Assembly: GCA_024704765.1 (NCBI GenBank)
Contig: JAKMXF010000329.1
Span: 186,001 to 250,000 of the forward strand
Direction: 5' to 3'
Length of the DNA stretch: 64,000 bases
From: Oopsacas minuta
Taxonomy: Eukaryota > Porifera > Hexactinellida > Lyssacinosida > Leucopsacidae
Shown piece after piece: positions 36,130 to 48,829 of this stretch. The stretch's first letter is position 1, and each line of letters starts with the position of its first letter. A program made the position numbers and the translations under genes. A model generated the notes under the pieces. It did not search any database, was not told where the DNA came from, and saw only the letters and a program-made list of their open reading frames with translations.

Positions 36130-38338
36130 CAGGGGTCTTCAACCTGCGGCTCGCGGGATAATTCTTGTTTTTTGTTTATTTTGTCTTCACTTTGTTAATT
36201 TTGGAATTTGTTGTATTTTATTCAACAGAAATTGTGAATACACTTAAGTATTAGCACTTTCTTGTTTCTCATTTCTGGAAACCTTGATGGTGTTTAAAGT
36301 GTATAGAAGACCTTTGTTGTCTTCAGTAATTAATTTAAGCCTTCTGTCAATATACAATTTCATTTTGAGATTTCGAATACTCTCCAAATACACATTTTTT
36401 ATAATTCATTAATTATTTACGTATCCACTATGGCTACTTCTACCTCGAAAAAGCAGAAGATACAAGAAGAAAATCGGTCATTCAAGATAGAATGGGAAAT
36501 AAAGTATTCTTTCGTGGAGCACAGTGGCAAGTTCATTTGCCTAATATACCGTGAAACAATAGCTTCCGCTTAGAAAGGATACTTTGAAAGGCATTACAAT
36601 ACCAAACACCAATCAAATTTTGTGGGAATTCTTGGGGAATCACGAAAGACTAAACTAGACAATCTTAAAAGAAACTTGAAGAGTGAACTATCAATCTTTT
36701 CTAAAATGATATTTCGGTTAAGTCGATCACAGCAGTTAGCTTTGCTATAAGGAATATATTCGGAAACGTATGAAACCATTTACGGATGGTGAATTTATAA
36801 AGGAATGCCTAAATGAATTCGCTGATCAATGTTGTCCAGACAAAAACCAACTAATCCAGCAAGTCTCCTTGAGCGCTACGACAGTAATGTGTCGAGTGGA
36901 AACAATTTCAAATAATATTCATACACCTATTGGAAAAGACAAGTTGTTTTAGTTTCTGTAGCTTGGCACTTGATGGAAGTAAAGATATTTCTGATGTTGA
37001 GCAATTGGCAATCTGGATAAGGGGCGTTGATGAAAACTTCAACATTATCGAGGAATTACTCTCTCTGCGTTCTATGCATGGAAGAACTCGTGGCATTGAT
37101 ATTTTCGAAGAGTTTCTTAAGACTGTGTCGGGAAACAATATTCCTGCCTTAAAGTTATCTGGCATTTCACAGATGGAGCTCCATCAATACTTGGTACAGG
37201 TACATGGTTTAATGGTCAAGTTCTACGATGGTTGACAGAAATATCATGGTGTCACTCTATTATTCATCAAGAGGTCCTATGTGCGAAAACACTTGGACTG
37301 GAAAATGTTATGAAGTTGATAGTAGACGTTGTAAATTTTATCAGATCTAAAGGAGTGAATCATAGAGAATTTAAAGAATTTTTGAAAGATCTCGATTCAG
37401 ATTACGGAGATGTACTATATTTTACAAGTGTTAGGTGGCTGAGTAGAGGAGTAGTTCTTAAAAGAGTTTGGGAATTACGAGATGAAATATCAAGTTTCTT
37501 AGCCTCAAAGGACAACAAAGTTCCTGAATTCGAAGATACAAATTGGATTAGCGACTTTGCCTTCCTTGTAGATATGACTACACACCTAAATATTCTAAAT
37601 TCCACACTTCAAGGAAAGAACAAGTTGATTCATGAACTTTATGCCACAATTCGAAGTTTTGAGATGAAATTCGCTCTATTTAAGTTACAGCTGAAAAATA
37701 ACAATTTTTCTCACTTTCCAACACTAAATTCACAAGTAGTGCCAATGGAAACTAATAAGCTGAAATTATTTCAAATTTCCAAGCAAACTTTGATACTCGA
37801 TTTGGAGATTTTAAAATCAACAACAAAGCTTCGGGATTTTGCACAGCATTTCAGTTTGATCCGCAATATGCTCCACAGGAGCTTCACCTTGAACTCGTAG
37901 ACCTGCAGTCTAGCATAGATCTCAAGGCAGACTTCAAGGATGTTGGAGTAATTAGTTTCTTTAAAACCCTTCCTTCAGATATCTATCCTGCAATTTTAAA
38001 ACACGCAAGAAGGATAGCTAGTTTATTTGGAAGCACTTACACTTGCGAGGCATTTGTCTCTAAAATGAAATATATCAAGAACTAATTTGACTGATGACCA
38101 CCTCCAAGACGTTCTTCGTATTTCATCGACTGATATGAAACATAATATAGATGGCATCTTAATACAACAACAAACACAGTACCAACCTTCACATTAATAT
38201 TTTAATATGATAAATTACTCATAACAATACAGTACTATATTAAAATATAGATTACAAGATCCTTAACTTTCAATGTGGCTCGCCAATCTAATACGAAACT
38301 AATATTTGGCTCTTAGAAGAAAAGGTTGAAGACCCCTG
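36130..38338 (+). mobile_element. hAT transposon (Charlie/GTF2IRD2-like), inactivated
   Basis: 2,209 bp. Ends CAGGGGTCTTCAACCTGCGG and, inverted, CAGGGGTCTTCAACCTTTTC; flanks TTGTTGAG and TTGTTGGG form an 8-bp duplication with one mismatch. The + strand transposase starts at 36430 (MATSTSKKQKIQEENRSFK), followed by a BED-like finger region in which the usual second Cys pair is eroded (FICLIYRETI), and ERHYNTKHQSNF. The core is readable in three overlapping frames (36770-36952, 36930-37235, 37232-37900, containing YFTSVRWLSRGVVLKRVWEL). The C-terminal dimerisation block reads LFGSTYTCEAFVSKMKYIKN and LTDDHLQDVLRISST (about 38025-38130). The domain order matches the hAT proteins that gave rise to GTF2IRD2. 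Multiple stops and shifts. Confidence 0.88.
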
Positions 38339-39385
38339 TTGTTGGGAATGAGATCTTATCAATATTTGGATTCGAATTGTTACAAGTAACTAATTATCAG
38401 ATATTTAGTGTTCTTGAATATATAAGTACTCATTCATCAATACACAATATACTTTATGCTATTTGACCTCACAATATCAGTATGGAGTTAAATTGGAATG
38501 TGAATAACTTGTTTCAGATAAATTATAATATAGTTATGATTATAGAAGTGTTTCCTAGCTAAAGAAAGAATTGAATTCAGCCCAAAAATTTAACTTGGAT
38601 AGCATTTCGGAGCTGTATTTTGCATATATTATTACAGACAAGTAGTAATGGAGTAAATGCTAAGTTCTGTAATGGTACAATGAGGTTTTCAGTTTTGCGG
38701 GATCTTGCACTTAGAAAATTGTACTAAAATGTAAATTTTTATACAAAGAATATTTGAAGAAATGTTACAGCGTAAGAATAAAATGTATCATCAATGTACT
38801 CTACATACGCGAATTAAAAAGAAAAGTCTGAAACAAAACTTCTACAGCTTGGAATATAAATTTTTATTGAAAGAGAGAATGATGGTTATTCGCAGTCGGA
38901 TTTAATTCAAATTATTGAGTTATTTCGCTCCTGTTTGAGTGATAAATAGAGTAAAGAATATGCATTGGATTGAGTTGGAATTTTTAATACATTATCTCAA
39001 AAATAGTCTAAATTAAAGTATAATCAAGAAGTATTAAATTGATGAGAAGAATTTTCCTTCCTATTTCCAGCCATAAACCACTGTGTACCTTTTGCTGAAG
39101 CCCATATTTTCACCTTGATTATAGTAGACATAGCAATAATAATACTATTGATCAGTGGCGTAGCCTTTATGTTGCTCAGTGGGGCGCTATATGAATAGAT
39201 TTGTAGGGTTTGATTGTTTTAACTCTGTCATATTGTCTTGTTGTATGACATATTTACTACTAGGATAGTTTTACTCCTTTTTGAACCCGACAAGCCGGCA
39301 TCTAAAAGAAGTGTATCAATAGTGATAGCATCATTGGAGGGAGTTGTAGAGATCGAAAAAGAAGAATGGCGACTATTGATTTAAT
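38339..39385. other. No gene seen
   Basis: AT-rich spacer. A CAGTGGCGTAGCC motif at about 39156, a common hAT-type end, suggests a degraded element, but no partner end was found. Confidence 0.35.
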
Positions 39386-39389
39386 CAAA

Positions 39390-39830
39390 GACATGTTCAT
39401 AGTGATGTCCTCAGGCTGACCAAATAGAGAGTCGGTTTGGTGTAGCCATCATGACGAGAGTGATACCTATACCACGTCGATTGTCCTTTCTTCTTCAGGA
39501 TGCCAACATTCGGATTCCATACAAAATATCAGTCTCAAGCATGCTAGACATAGCTACCATCAAAATTTCACTACCCCATGTCTTACACTCGTCCATCTGA
39601 GATTTTCTCAGATAGTCAATAGGGATATTATATTTGAATTTGGTTTCTAGTTATCTTGATATGAAGCTGGCGGCCTGTGTCATCATGTATCGGCATATCT
39701 CGGCACGAATTTTATTTCGGCTTGACTGCGAACCTGTAAATATTGCAGAAAAGGATCGGAGTACCCAACTGCCATCGTATTCAATCCAAAGTTCTGATAA
39801 TGGTACAACATTTCTGACCTCCTCACCTTT
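39390..39830 (-). pseudogene. Broken OTU-domain (cysteine protease) gene
   Basis: OTU proteases remove ubiquitin. The - strand from about 39790 reads YDGSWVLRSFSAIFTGSQ then NKIRAEICRYMMTQAASF. This aligns with the OTU start DG(N/S)C-(L/M)FRA-S---TGS and the following R---C-YM. After a TAA (about 39646) it continues DYLRKSQMDECKTWGSEILM (the Y(L/I)--M---G-WG-E motif) and LETDI. Near 39400 a GHHYEHVF block resembles the NHY motif carrying the catalytic His. The catalytic Cys position is TGG (Trp). With the stop and shifts, this is a relic, either of a host OTU gene or of an OTU carried by a retrotransposon. Confidence 0.62.
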
Positions 39831-41125
39831 ATATATCTATGGCTGGTATACAGTGATCTCGTAGGTAAGCCAAGTTTCGGATTTCATCTCTTGGAGGAGA
39901 ATAGTATGGTCCATCCTTTGGGAAATTTGGAGGATGTATTGTATATGGTAGACTGTTGTCTGTTATATAAGGCATTAAAATAATTCTCTGTAAGTACTCA
40001 TTTACCGATAAAAAATTACACAATTATAACCAATCCTGAGCGTCTCCCAAATTATTCAGTTATAGTAATTATATACAATCCACAATATCTTTTGAGAAAT
40101 ACACCATACATTCATGGGCGGCTCAAACTCATCCGGCCATGGCCTGACCACTTTTGACCTTGGCCTATTCAATAGTATGGTCCAGTCAATGGCTTGATCG
40201 CCACTTGACGCCTTGTGCCGACCTTGTATTTAACATCGTTCTAACTAGTCGGTGTATAAAGAACGTCTAGAACATAATTTATGGGGTTGTGTAGCGGTAC
40301 AATGTCCATCCCAGTCTATGCTTCTCTAGCCCAGTTAAACATTATATCAATAAGTTCTTTCTATCTACAAAATTGTAAACAGAGTAAAATTGTTTAAATT
40401 TAGGGGGTAAAGACTCTCGAGTCTAAAGCATCAATTAGCGGAGAGAAATATAAAAGTCGAACAAGGACAACCTAGGAAATGTTTTCGGAGGTACATTTCC
40501 TAGGTTTGCCAGCTACATCATGCAAGACAATTATTCAACATTATTAACACAAATTACCGGACAATTTCACCGTGAATGTACATATTTCAAACAGTTGATG
40601 ACAAAGTTATATCTCTACCCCTTTGTGTTCGTAATACCGAAAATGCAATGTCCAATTACGTACTTGTATCTGTACAAACGATAATTAGTAATTAGAAATT
40701 ACCTTGCCACGTTTGTTTTATCTATTATTCTCGGTTTTCGCTTCCTGTCCTCTATTCCGATTATTTGATCTGAGGTTAGTGATAACTGCCAGTGAGACTT
40801 TGGGAATGCAATGTTTCTATGTAAAAATATAACTTTGTAAAATTCACTAGGTCGTTTAGGTTTGATGTATATTTCTTGCCAAATGTGTAGGGTAATTTGT
40901 AGAATTGCCATTCACGATGGAAAGTAAATGACTATCTGTTAAGCTGTTAACTTCGAATGGTTCTTTATCTACGGGCTTATTTTTAGTACCAGGAATCTTC
41001 TCTTTCGCTTGCAAGAAATTAATCCTCTTCTTTAAACAAAGAACTATGTAGAATTTATTTAATATAAATTACGAATAGTTTATCATTGATGTATAAAAAA
41101 TATAGATTAGAGATTCGTTACCTGA
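39831..41125. other. No gene seen
   Basis: AT-rich; possible extensions of the integrase-like remnant on the - strand between 40700 and 41030, but nothing diagnostic. Confidence 0.3.
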
Positions 41126-41400
41126 TTATTTGGACATTTTTCCATATGATACTTTTTGTCTGCACTGTTCTATAGCGATGTTAGATCTAGAATCTTCGTG
41201 TTGGAAATTTCTCAAATGTTCTAAATCTGATATCCAGTCCATAGGAGCTTCAGTTAGATCGATTTCGCAATTATCAATCTGTCCCTCAAGTTGTTCTCCG
41301 ACTTCATCGACGGTAATCTCTTCCTCAGGTTGAGGGGAGGTGATCAACTCACGCCGAACATCAACTGAAATGCTCTATACTTGGTGGCCTGTTTTTGTTA
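41126..41400 (-). pseudogene. Possible LTR-retrotransposon integrase tail
   Basis: The - strand reads ATKYRAFQLMFGV and then, after a one-base shift, a Glu-rich stretch and LEHLRNFQHEDSRSNIAIEQ, CRQKVSYGK. A (S/T)P--LMFGR motif followed by an acidic linker and a helix with QK--Y at the end of the integrase domain is typical of Ty3/gypsy-type integrases. The rest of the element is absent, so the call rests on one short motif. Confidence 0.35.
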
Positions 41401-41791
41401 AGGAAATTAAATTCTAAGTTACGAAAGAAGGTATCAATAAATATTGTAGGGGTTGTGATGAGAAATAACTTCAAGAATTGATCTCAAAGTTAGAATTCGT
41501 CATTACAAATAACTGAGAATTTATCGACTTTCGCAGGCCGTTGGAGGAAATATTTTTAGTGTTTTACGCAAATATCGATATTGTTATAAATGCCTATGCC
41601 CGTTTTTGGTGTATTAGATGATAGGCATGCTGGTTGTAGTTTTACACGGACACTCAGCATCTTTATCGTAGATGAATTTTGCAATTTTCCTAAATATACG
41701 TAATTTCCAACCCTGAAAATTCAAGATTTGTGATACATGTTAACGATCTTATTATGGGGTTCGACTAACCCGCTAACTTTAGGATGGTATG

Positions 41792-41851
41792 CGGTAACTT
41801 TAGGCACTAAGCTGTCGTGGAGCGACCTGGCAAGCGAAGCCCGCTAGTGAC
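41792..41851 (-). repeat. Dispersed TACTAGCG repeat, inverted fragment
   Basis: On the - strand: CACTAGCGGGCTTCGCTTGC then CAGGTCGCTCCACGACAGCTT, matching the start of the copies at 9721, 28702 and 33949. Confidence 0.55.
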
Positions 41852-42489
41852 TATATATTGCACCGAAATTATATAACAGGAACAACTAAGAGTACTATAT
41901 TAAATAATTGTACATTATTCTACCTAAATAATGAAATTCTTTTGCAAGGAATTTAATACATATATAAAAGGTGTTTCAAAAGTCTTGGCCTATTCATTTT
42001 ATTACTGCAGTAAAATCTCAAACATCAACAAAACAAACTCATAAAATAGTATTATTGCTCTGTAAATAGTACGATAGCTTAAAACTTCTATATCTCATCA
42101 CTCTAAATTAAATATGAAGTAGAATATAAGTATCCATATAACCTATTTGGGCTAGTTAACATGCTTTACAGTTCAAACGAGTTTGAATTGTAACGCAAGT
42201 GAACTACAACACATCCATAGTCCATAGACTTGCTTTAATTTGTTATACTGCTGTAATCAGGTACTCTGATTCCTAATTTCGCACTTTCAAAATTTTCATA
42301 AGTGAATTCAGGGGCTAAACTTGGGATGTGGATTGGTAGGGCTTCAGGACGAGCTCCCCCCTTTTTAAGATCTCAGTATTCGATATTTCTTATATTATTC
42401 CTAAGTTATACATGTTAGTAAAATGTATTCACTTTCCGGTTTGTATGAGGAAAGAAACCTTTTAGTAAGAAATTAGGTCAGGAATATAT
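41852..42489. other. No gene seen
   Basis: AT-rich spacer without recognisable features. Confidence 0.35.
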
Positions 42490-42504
42490 TGAATATCGAC
42501 ATTT

Positions 42505-43085
42505 TCAGACTTTGGATGAGGAGCGTTATATAAATGACCTGATTGAAGCACCCTGTAGCCTAATTAATACTTGTAATGATGTTGATATGATTGTTGATTA
42601 TTTTGAGATGCACTTTAGATGTCTTAGACTCGCATGTACTTGTCAAGAAAAACGAGTTAAATATTCTACAATTCCAGATTGGTTGACTGAGGAAATACGG
42701 ATTGCGATGAAAGAACACGACATGTAACTTAAGAGGTGATAATTCTAATTTGAGGAAGAAGAGGAATTTTGTCACAAGATTAGTAGAAAAGTCTAAAAGA
42801 TCATATTTCAAGACCTAAATAATATGAATAAATCTAATAGAAATGGTTTGCGAAAAATCAAAGACATATTTACAAAAGATTCTTGGAAATGCTGCAGAAC
42901 TGGTAAGGTAATTTAAATAAGAGTAAGATAGTTGGGACTATATTTATTGATCTGAGCAAGGCTTTTGATTTAGTAGATCACATACTTCTCCTACACTTAG
43001 GATATGTAAAATGTCTGAAAATTCATTCAATTTATTCAATAGCTATTTGACAGCTAGAACACAAAAAGTATCTTTTAAGGAGTAA
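42505..43085 (+). mobile_element. Non-LTR retrotransposon (LINE) fragment
   Basis: Two blocks of a LINE ORF2 remain in changing frames. The first (42512-42727) ends IPDWLTEEIRIAMKEHD, like the linker between endonuclease and reverse transcriptase in Jockey/CR1-type elements (PW-T-EI---I--RD). The second (about 42935-43000) reads VGTIFIDLSKAFDLVDHILL, the reverse-transcriptase motif (D-SKAFD-VDH--LL) with the first catalytic Asp. The region between them is compressed and interrupted. No 3' end or poly(A) seen. Confidence 0.75.
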
Positions 43086-43511
43086 AATAGTGAATACCCC
43101 ACTATCATCTTTTCAAAACTTTGGAAATGGATTATCATAATATGATATTCACTCATGATAGTTTGTAAACTAAAGCTTGTTTTTGCTACTAGATAGGATT
43201 ATACTATTTTAGATTGATTAGATAATACTAATTAATATAATATATGGAAATTCTTGCATCATCATTAGTTGAAGTATTTATAACTTTGCTTTGTATATTT
43301 TGGCAATTTTCATGGTGAACGTTATGAGAATTTCATAACAATTCTTCTTTGTAACTTGACAATTAAAGTCTTGGTTCTCTTGCAGACACCAGACTTTTTA
43401 TTCATGTTGCAAATTTTAGTTCTCTGAAGTAATCTAGAAGATGACCTATAAGCAGAGCCTAAAATAAGTTTTTTCCACAGAATTTTACAAATATAATCAT
43501 CCCTTTGACTA

Positions 43512-44816
43512 CAGGGTGACCCATAAATACTGTTACCAAGATATTTATATACCATAGTCTCTTTTTATGAATGTTACTAGTACCCGTTGATAGTGTCTTA
43601 CTCCAACATGCCTATATATTCATTCTAAACGCAGTTTTCATTTCTACTTTAGATATTTTTGTATTTTGCCTACTTTTACTAATTGAGTCCAAAAGATCAG
43701 CTGTTATACAACTTTTTGAAACAGGAAACACCAAGAGCCAAATTGTCAGATTGCTCAAATGGAACAAAATGTTCGTATCTTGCACTCTATCCCGTTACAA
43801 TGATACATGAAACATTGCTGACAGACCTCACCTGGCGACCTCGAACTGTAAGAACATTTTCTGTGGCCAAAAATGTTTCGCAGAGGATCCGCCGAAATCC
43901 TGCCAGGAGCATCAGGAAGATGGCTAAGGAAATGAATACGAGCAGGAAATCGATGCGTAGACTAGTTCTTAATGATCTAGGGATGAAAGCATACAAGGTA
44001 CGCAAATGCCAGTTCCTCACTCAGCTAAACAAACAAAAGGGCTGAAAAGATGCCATGCCAAGAAATCCCGTTTGACGAATGGCGTCATAAACAAATTCTC
44101 TTCAGTGATAAGAAATTATTCACAGTAGAACAGGTTATAAACAAACAAAACAACAGAAATCTCGCTACTGATAGGATTAGACTACCTCAGGCCACTTTTC
44201 GAGTTTCTAGGACCCAAATGCCAGGTTTTGTGATGGTTTGGGCGGGGGTGACTTCAGATGGTCGGACACCACTGATTTTTATCCCCAATGGGCGAAAATT
44301 AATCAGAAAATTAATCGTAACACAATTCTCGAAGCTGTAGTAAAAGTCATGGGCCAAAAATCACTTTGGTAATAGAGAATGAACCTTCAAACAGGATTCT
44401 GCTCCTGCCCATAAGGCTAAAGACACACAGGCTTGGTGCAGAGCCAATTTTTCGGGGTTAATTTCATCCGAAGAATGGCCCTCGTGTTCGCCAGATCTCA
44501 TCCTCTTGACATTTCAATCTGGTCGATATTGGAGGACAAGGTTAACTCGAAAAAATACCAGAGTATTGAAGAGTTAAAGAGAACCTTGACTCGAGAATGG
44601 GAAAGAATTCCTGAGGATCACCTAGGTGCTAGCATAGACTCGTTTATCAGACGTCTTAGGAGCTGTGTCAGTGCAAAGGATGATATATTTTCATGATGAA
44701 TTATTTATGTTTAGAGTATTTATCAAACAGCGTATAGTGAAAATTTCAAAGCATTTACAACAATATTATGGTATTTGGGTAAAATCAATGAGTAACAGTA
44801 TTTATGGGTCACTCTT
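43512..44816 (+). mobile_element. maT-like (DD37D) Tc1/mariner element
   Basis: 1,305 bp with TA-flanked ends CAGGGTGACCCATAAATAC and, inverted, AAGAGTGACCCATAAATAC. The + strand transposase: an N-terminal helix-turn-helix (RSAVIQLFETGNTKSQIVRL), then RTFSVAKNVSQRIRRNPARS; the first Asp in ILFSDKKLFTVEQ (44096 on) with VMVWAGVTSDGRTPL; the second Asp in KQDSAPAHKAKDTQAW (about 44390); and WPSCSPDL (about 44485). After one extra base the expected PLD-SIWSILE follows (seen as PLDISIWSILEDK). 37 residues separate the second and third Asp, and LD-S-WS is typical of maT. Frameshifts near 43810, 44045 and 44500 inactivate it. Confidence 0.83.
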
Positions 44817-46287
44817 TATATTACTTGACATTCTTTACTCATACGGCCCAATCTTCTTGCAAACGGGTGCTATATACCAAATTTCCCATACCCTGTTGAT
44901 ATAACTCTAGAGTAAGCCAACTTTTCTATATTTTGTGGCAGACATTTTTGCAATAAAAAGTTTTGTAGATGTAGGGGATAGTTATTTCTTTAAAGTGCTT
45001 TCAAATTACCAATTTGTAAACAAAATTACTTCGTAGCCATTCAAATGACGTCATTTCGATCCGAAAATGGTTGGAGGTATGTACTTTGTGTAGTGTACAA
45101 TATCCATATTTCATTAATTTTTCTGGGAAAAGTGCACCGTTTTGATATTATCGAAACAAATCGACGTCCCTATATAAATATATTAATTAACTATCCAGTT
45201 TCTAGCCTGATTATTAAGTGCGGCGTTGCCTTATTTATAGAATCATAGGTGCCATTTTGTTCATTTTGTCGACCAATATTGGGCGGGCACAACCACTGGT
45301 TTGGTTGGTTACACACACGCCTCTTATAGGAGTTTGAGTAAGTGGTGGTCCTTTGGGGGGCAACCGGGCCAGCCCGGGTTTGAAAATCCTACTTGGGTAT
45401 GCCAGATCCTGGGATCTCCCCTTTGACTGTATATCAAAGATAATTAATATGTAGGAAATTCATTCCTAATTTATGTGGTGCTTTCATTATTCACATGCGG
45501 TCATTTAATTATTGTGGACTTCATCAATAGTAGTTCCATTTATACATATAGTTTAGGTATTTTAGTAGCCAATTATATACTTAGTTCATGACATTATCTA
45601 GAGAATATGGACGGACATACCCGGCTGTAATTGCAATGTTGGCGCCTATATATAGAATGCTATGGTTTCGCTAATGAAATAATGGTACTTAAGGACCCGA
45701 TACTAGTTATATAACTTATATTGATATGAATCACCGGGTCTATTAAATGTGGCAAGGGAATTCAATTATATTCAAATCGACTTTCTATGGTCATATTGAT
45801 TCCCAGCATCAATTCCAGCGATATGATATACATATTGACCATATTTGGAGTGATTTGTTCCCTAGCAAAGCGCAAAAATTCATCAGTAATGTGACAACAC
45901 TCTAATCTCAAATTTTGTCTTAAACACAATTAATAGGATGTAGGTAATGTAGACTATTATAATAAAAATTTTTCTCGACATTTTGCATATATATTACCTT
46001 GATAAACATTTTGATTTGGTTTGCCTTAACATTCTTGCGGAATCTTTAAAATGACCTTATATATGGGCATATTTAGGATTGCGTCACTTTTGCAAGAGAT
46101 ATCATATCATAATGTATTATCAGGGCAGGGGCAAGCCTAGGGAGTAATTTTAGATGAATGATGAGTATATAGTTTTTCTGAAATATCCTCAGATTTAAGA
46201 ATTTCTATTATTTCCAAATGCTGGTGTACCTTCAAACGGTTTAATACTAAAATTCATTGTTCAAAGCTTCAAAACCATCTGTTTAAA
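44817..46287. other. No gene seen
   Basis: AT-rich; a moderately GC-rich patch near 45345-45385. No coding frame convinced me. Confidence 0.35.
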
Positions 46288-46659
46288 TTGTTCAGTAACC
46301 CTAAATGTAAAATTTATTTCAGTCTCTACAGCCCTGCATGGCTTTGCCCAGCACCAATATATGTTATTCTTATTTATTCACCATTCAATATGCTACACAC
46401 ACGTATTTGGATAGGGTGGTTGACATCTTTTCAACTATTCAAATACTATGTCGGTCTCAATATTCGTTGTAACCGAAACAAAGTATATCAATTCGAATAT
46501 CCTCTCCATTACTATACTACAGTCAGAATCGCTTCATTGACGTATCAGCAGAATGATTTTGAGGGCCTTGGCAGAATTTTGGATGCCACAGTTTGTCAAA
46601 ATACTTTCTGTTCTCAACTAATCCATCATATAATCGATAGTTTTGCAAGGGCTTACTGA
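46288..46659 (+). other. Unrecognised open frame, about 120 codons
   Basis: An uninterrupted frame ending ...LIHHIIDSFARAY. Composition is aromatic-rich and I recognise no family. The first codon of the open stretch is not an ATG; in-frame Met codons occur further in. It may be chance. Confidence 0.18.
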
Positions 46660-47352
46660 AAAATTAGGGTACCAGTCACCACAGCGCTGAGCCAATTGGG
46701 TCGCTTACTGTAGCCTCAAAGTGACGGAAAGACGTGTATGATAAAGGGAATTCATATGTGGCTTACTGAATATTAAAAGCCAGTAATTTTATAGGGATAG
46801 TCGACTGGTTCTTTGAGTATGTCCGAAATAAATGCGTCTATATTATGCCATAATCACTCTTTGTACTAAAATGTTTAGCATTTTAATCAAATACAATAAG
46901 GGTAGAATAATGTGAACATGTATATTATTCCACTCTCGTCTTATAAACCTTTCGGGTGTCCCTATAAAATTCTTGTCATAGCATATATAGCTATGTTGGC
47001 TTCGTAATATTATATAGACAATATGAAGTATCTATATGTATTATGAAAAGAAATTTGCTACCTTGGGGTACAAGATAAGCGACCTTGATTGTATGGTGAA
47101 TAACTGTAACTTTAGAATGGACAATTGATGGGCCGTAAACCATAATGCTGAAAAAATCCAGGGGCTCGGGCCCCTAATATGTAAGGCTGGACTTGCCCCT
47201 CTTTCAGGGTGTGGAAGTTGGGCATGTACTATTGATTGGCTACATTGATTTGACAACTATTGTAACGATTATCGAGTTAAGTGATTATTAACAAAAGGTA
47301 CAGTCCATTGTCACAGCGATAACCCAAACACCTGTAAAATTCTAATCGATGT

Positions 47353-48275
47353 ACAATGATATTTACCAACATGAACAGCATGTATGATGAACCAACCGTT
47401 CTTGCTCCACCAAGCATTTCTGATTACAATGTTTTCATTTAAGAGCCATCTATTCCAGATATGATTAATGCAGTGGAAACTAACATCGATTACCCAAGTC
47501 AGTTACCAACGTACGATAGATAACTTCCAAAGCTCTTGCTCAATTTATCTGATTTCCTTTCTACTTGCAGCTATCTTTTGAACAAAAATTTGATTTTTTC
47601 CAAAAATTGTATTAGAACTAATTAGCGAGTATCTCCAGAACTTATTAACGTGTATCTCAGATATATGGCGCTGACCAGACAGGTTAGGCGCCATACATCT
47701 GATAAACCAAGGGTTACTAATTATTCCCGCGAACTCAAAACTCAGCTTCAACTAGCTTTCTATGATTCGACATTTTACGAAGTATCGTATTCTACATAAC
47801 AAGTGATCTGCACTGCTAATACCATCCACTCATCTAACTATCTTGAGCTTTTGAGTTCTTTGCCTAACTACGACCCGCATCGTTGGTGGAAACATTCCAA
47901 AGTCTTCACTGTGGCCTAGGAAAGACTTCTTATGACCTTCATTCTATGGCTAACGAGTTGTGTGTTGGAGATCTCAGCGCCCTGGTAGGGAAATTGAGTG
48001 TATGATGTATTGGAACCCTTGTGGGTATGGTTCCGTTTGATTGTCCAGTACCTCGACATGACACCGTTTTAAACAGGATATATGTACGCAAAGCTACACA
48101 CGCCGATGATATTCCTAGTTGGAGTCTCCGTGACCATACTTTCACTTTATCGCCCCAGTTTGTACCCTCTTTAATGCATCCATCCGCGACTGTTTCTTGC
48201 CATCTATTTGGAAACTATCAAGCTTTATACCAAAGGAATTATCTAGGAACTGCAGAACCCTCCTATAGGCCATGA
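47353..48275 (+). pseudogene. Unrecognised decayed protein-coding region
   Basis: From about 47371 a frame opens MNSMYDEPTVLAPPSISDYN and continues with few stops. Near 47860 it reads LPNYDPHRWWKHSKVF, then GLGKTSYDLHSMANELCVGD (47926 on), one TGA at about 48004, and a clean run FDCPVPRHDTVLNRIYVRKA, SWSLRDHTFTLSPQFVPSL, to a stop at 48275. Long runs of amino-acid-like sequence with single stops and shifts suggest a pseudogene rather than noise. I cannot match it to a known family. Confidence 0.35.
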
Positions 48276-48829
48276 TTTTTGATGAAAGAATAATTAGGGG
48301 CAAGTCAATAATATTTGATAGGCATCTAAATATTCTCGATAATGTCAAATTGGTACATTTTGGCCCGAATATATGTATAATTGATAGATAATAATCAACA
48401 CAAGCCATCTCCAACAATTCCCCAATGAACCCATATGTCTGGTTGATAATGCAATTGATGTTAAAATCCCCTTTTCAAATTCATGACAATCGCTCACTAG
48501 CGTCTTCAAGTCCAGGATAATCCCAAGTTAAATGAGGATGTTAATTGATCAAATATATAAATGACAAAGTTGTTAGTTTATATTCTATACCATGGATGGC
48601 ACATGTATTCCCAATATCCATACATAACATACTAGTCATTAAAGTTATGGTTAAAATCAGTCTACTCAATATGTACTGCATAGTTTATGTGTAAAGATCC
48701 CTAGATCACTTGGGATTATTTATTGAAATCGAAGATACACTAGGGATCATTTATCAGAGCATTAATAACTAAACCACTTAGTTGTGAGTTGTACCACTTT
48801 TGGTTTATCTAGGAGAGGAGTTATTCTCA

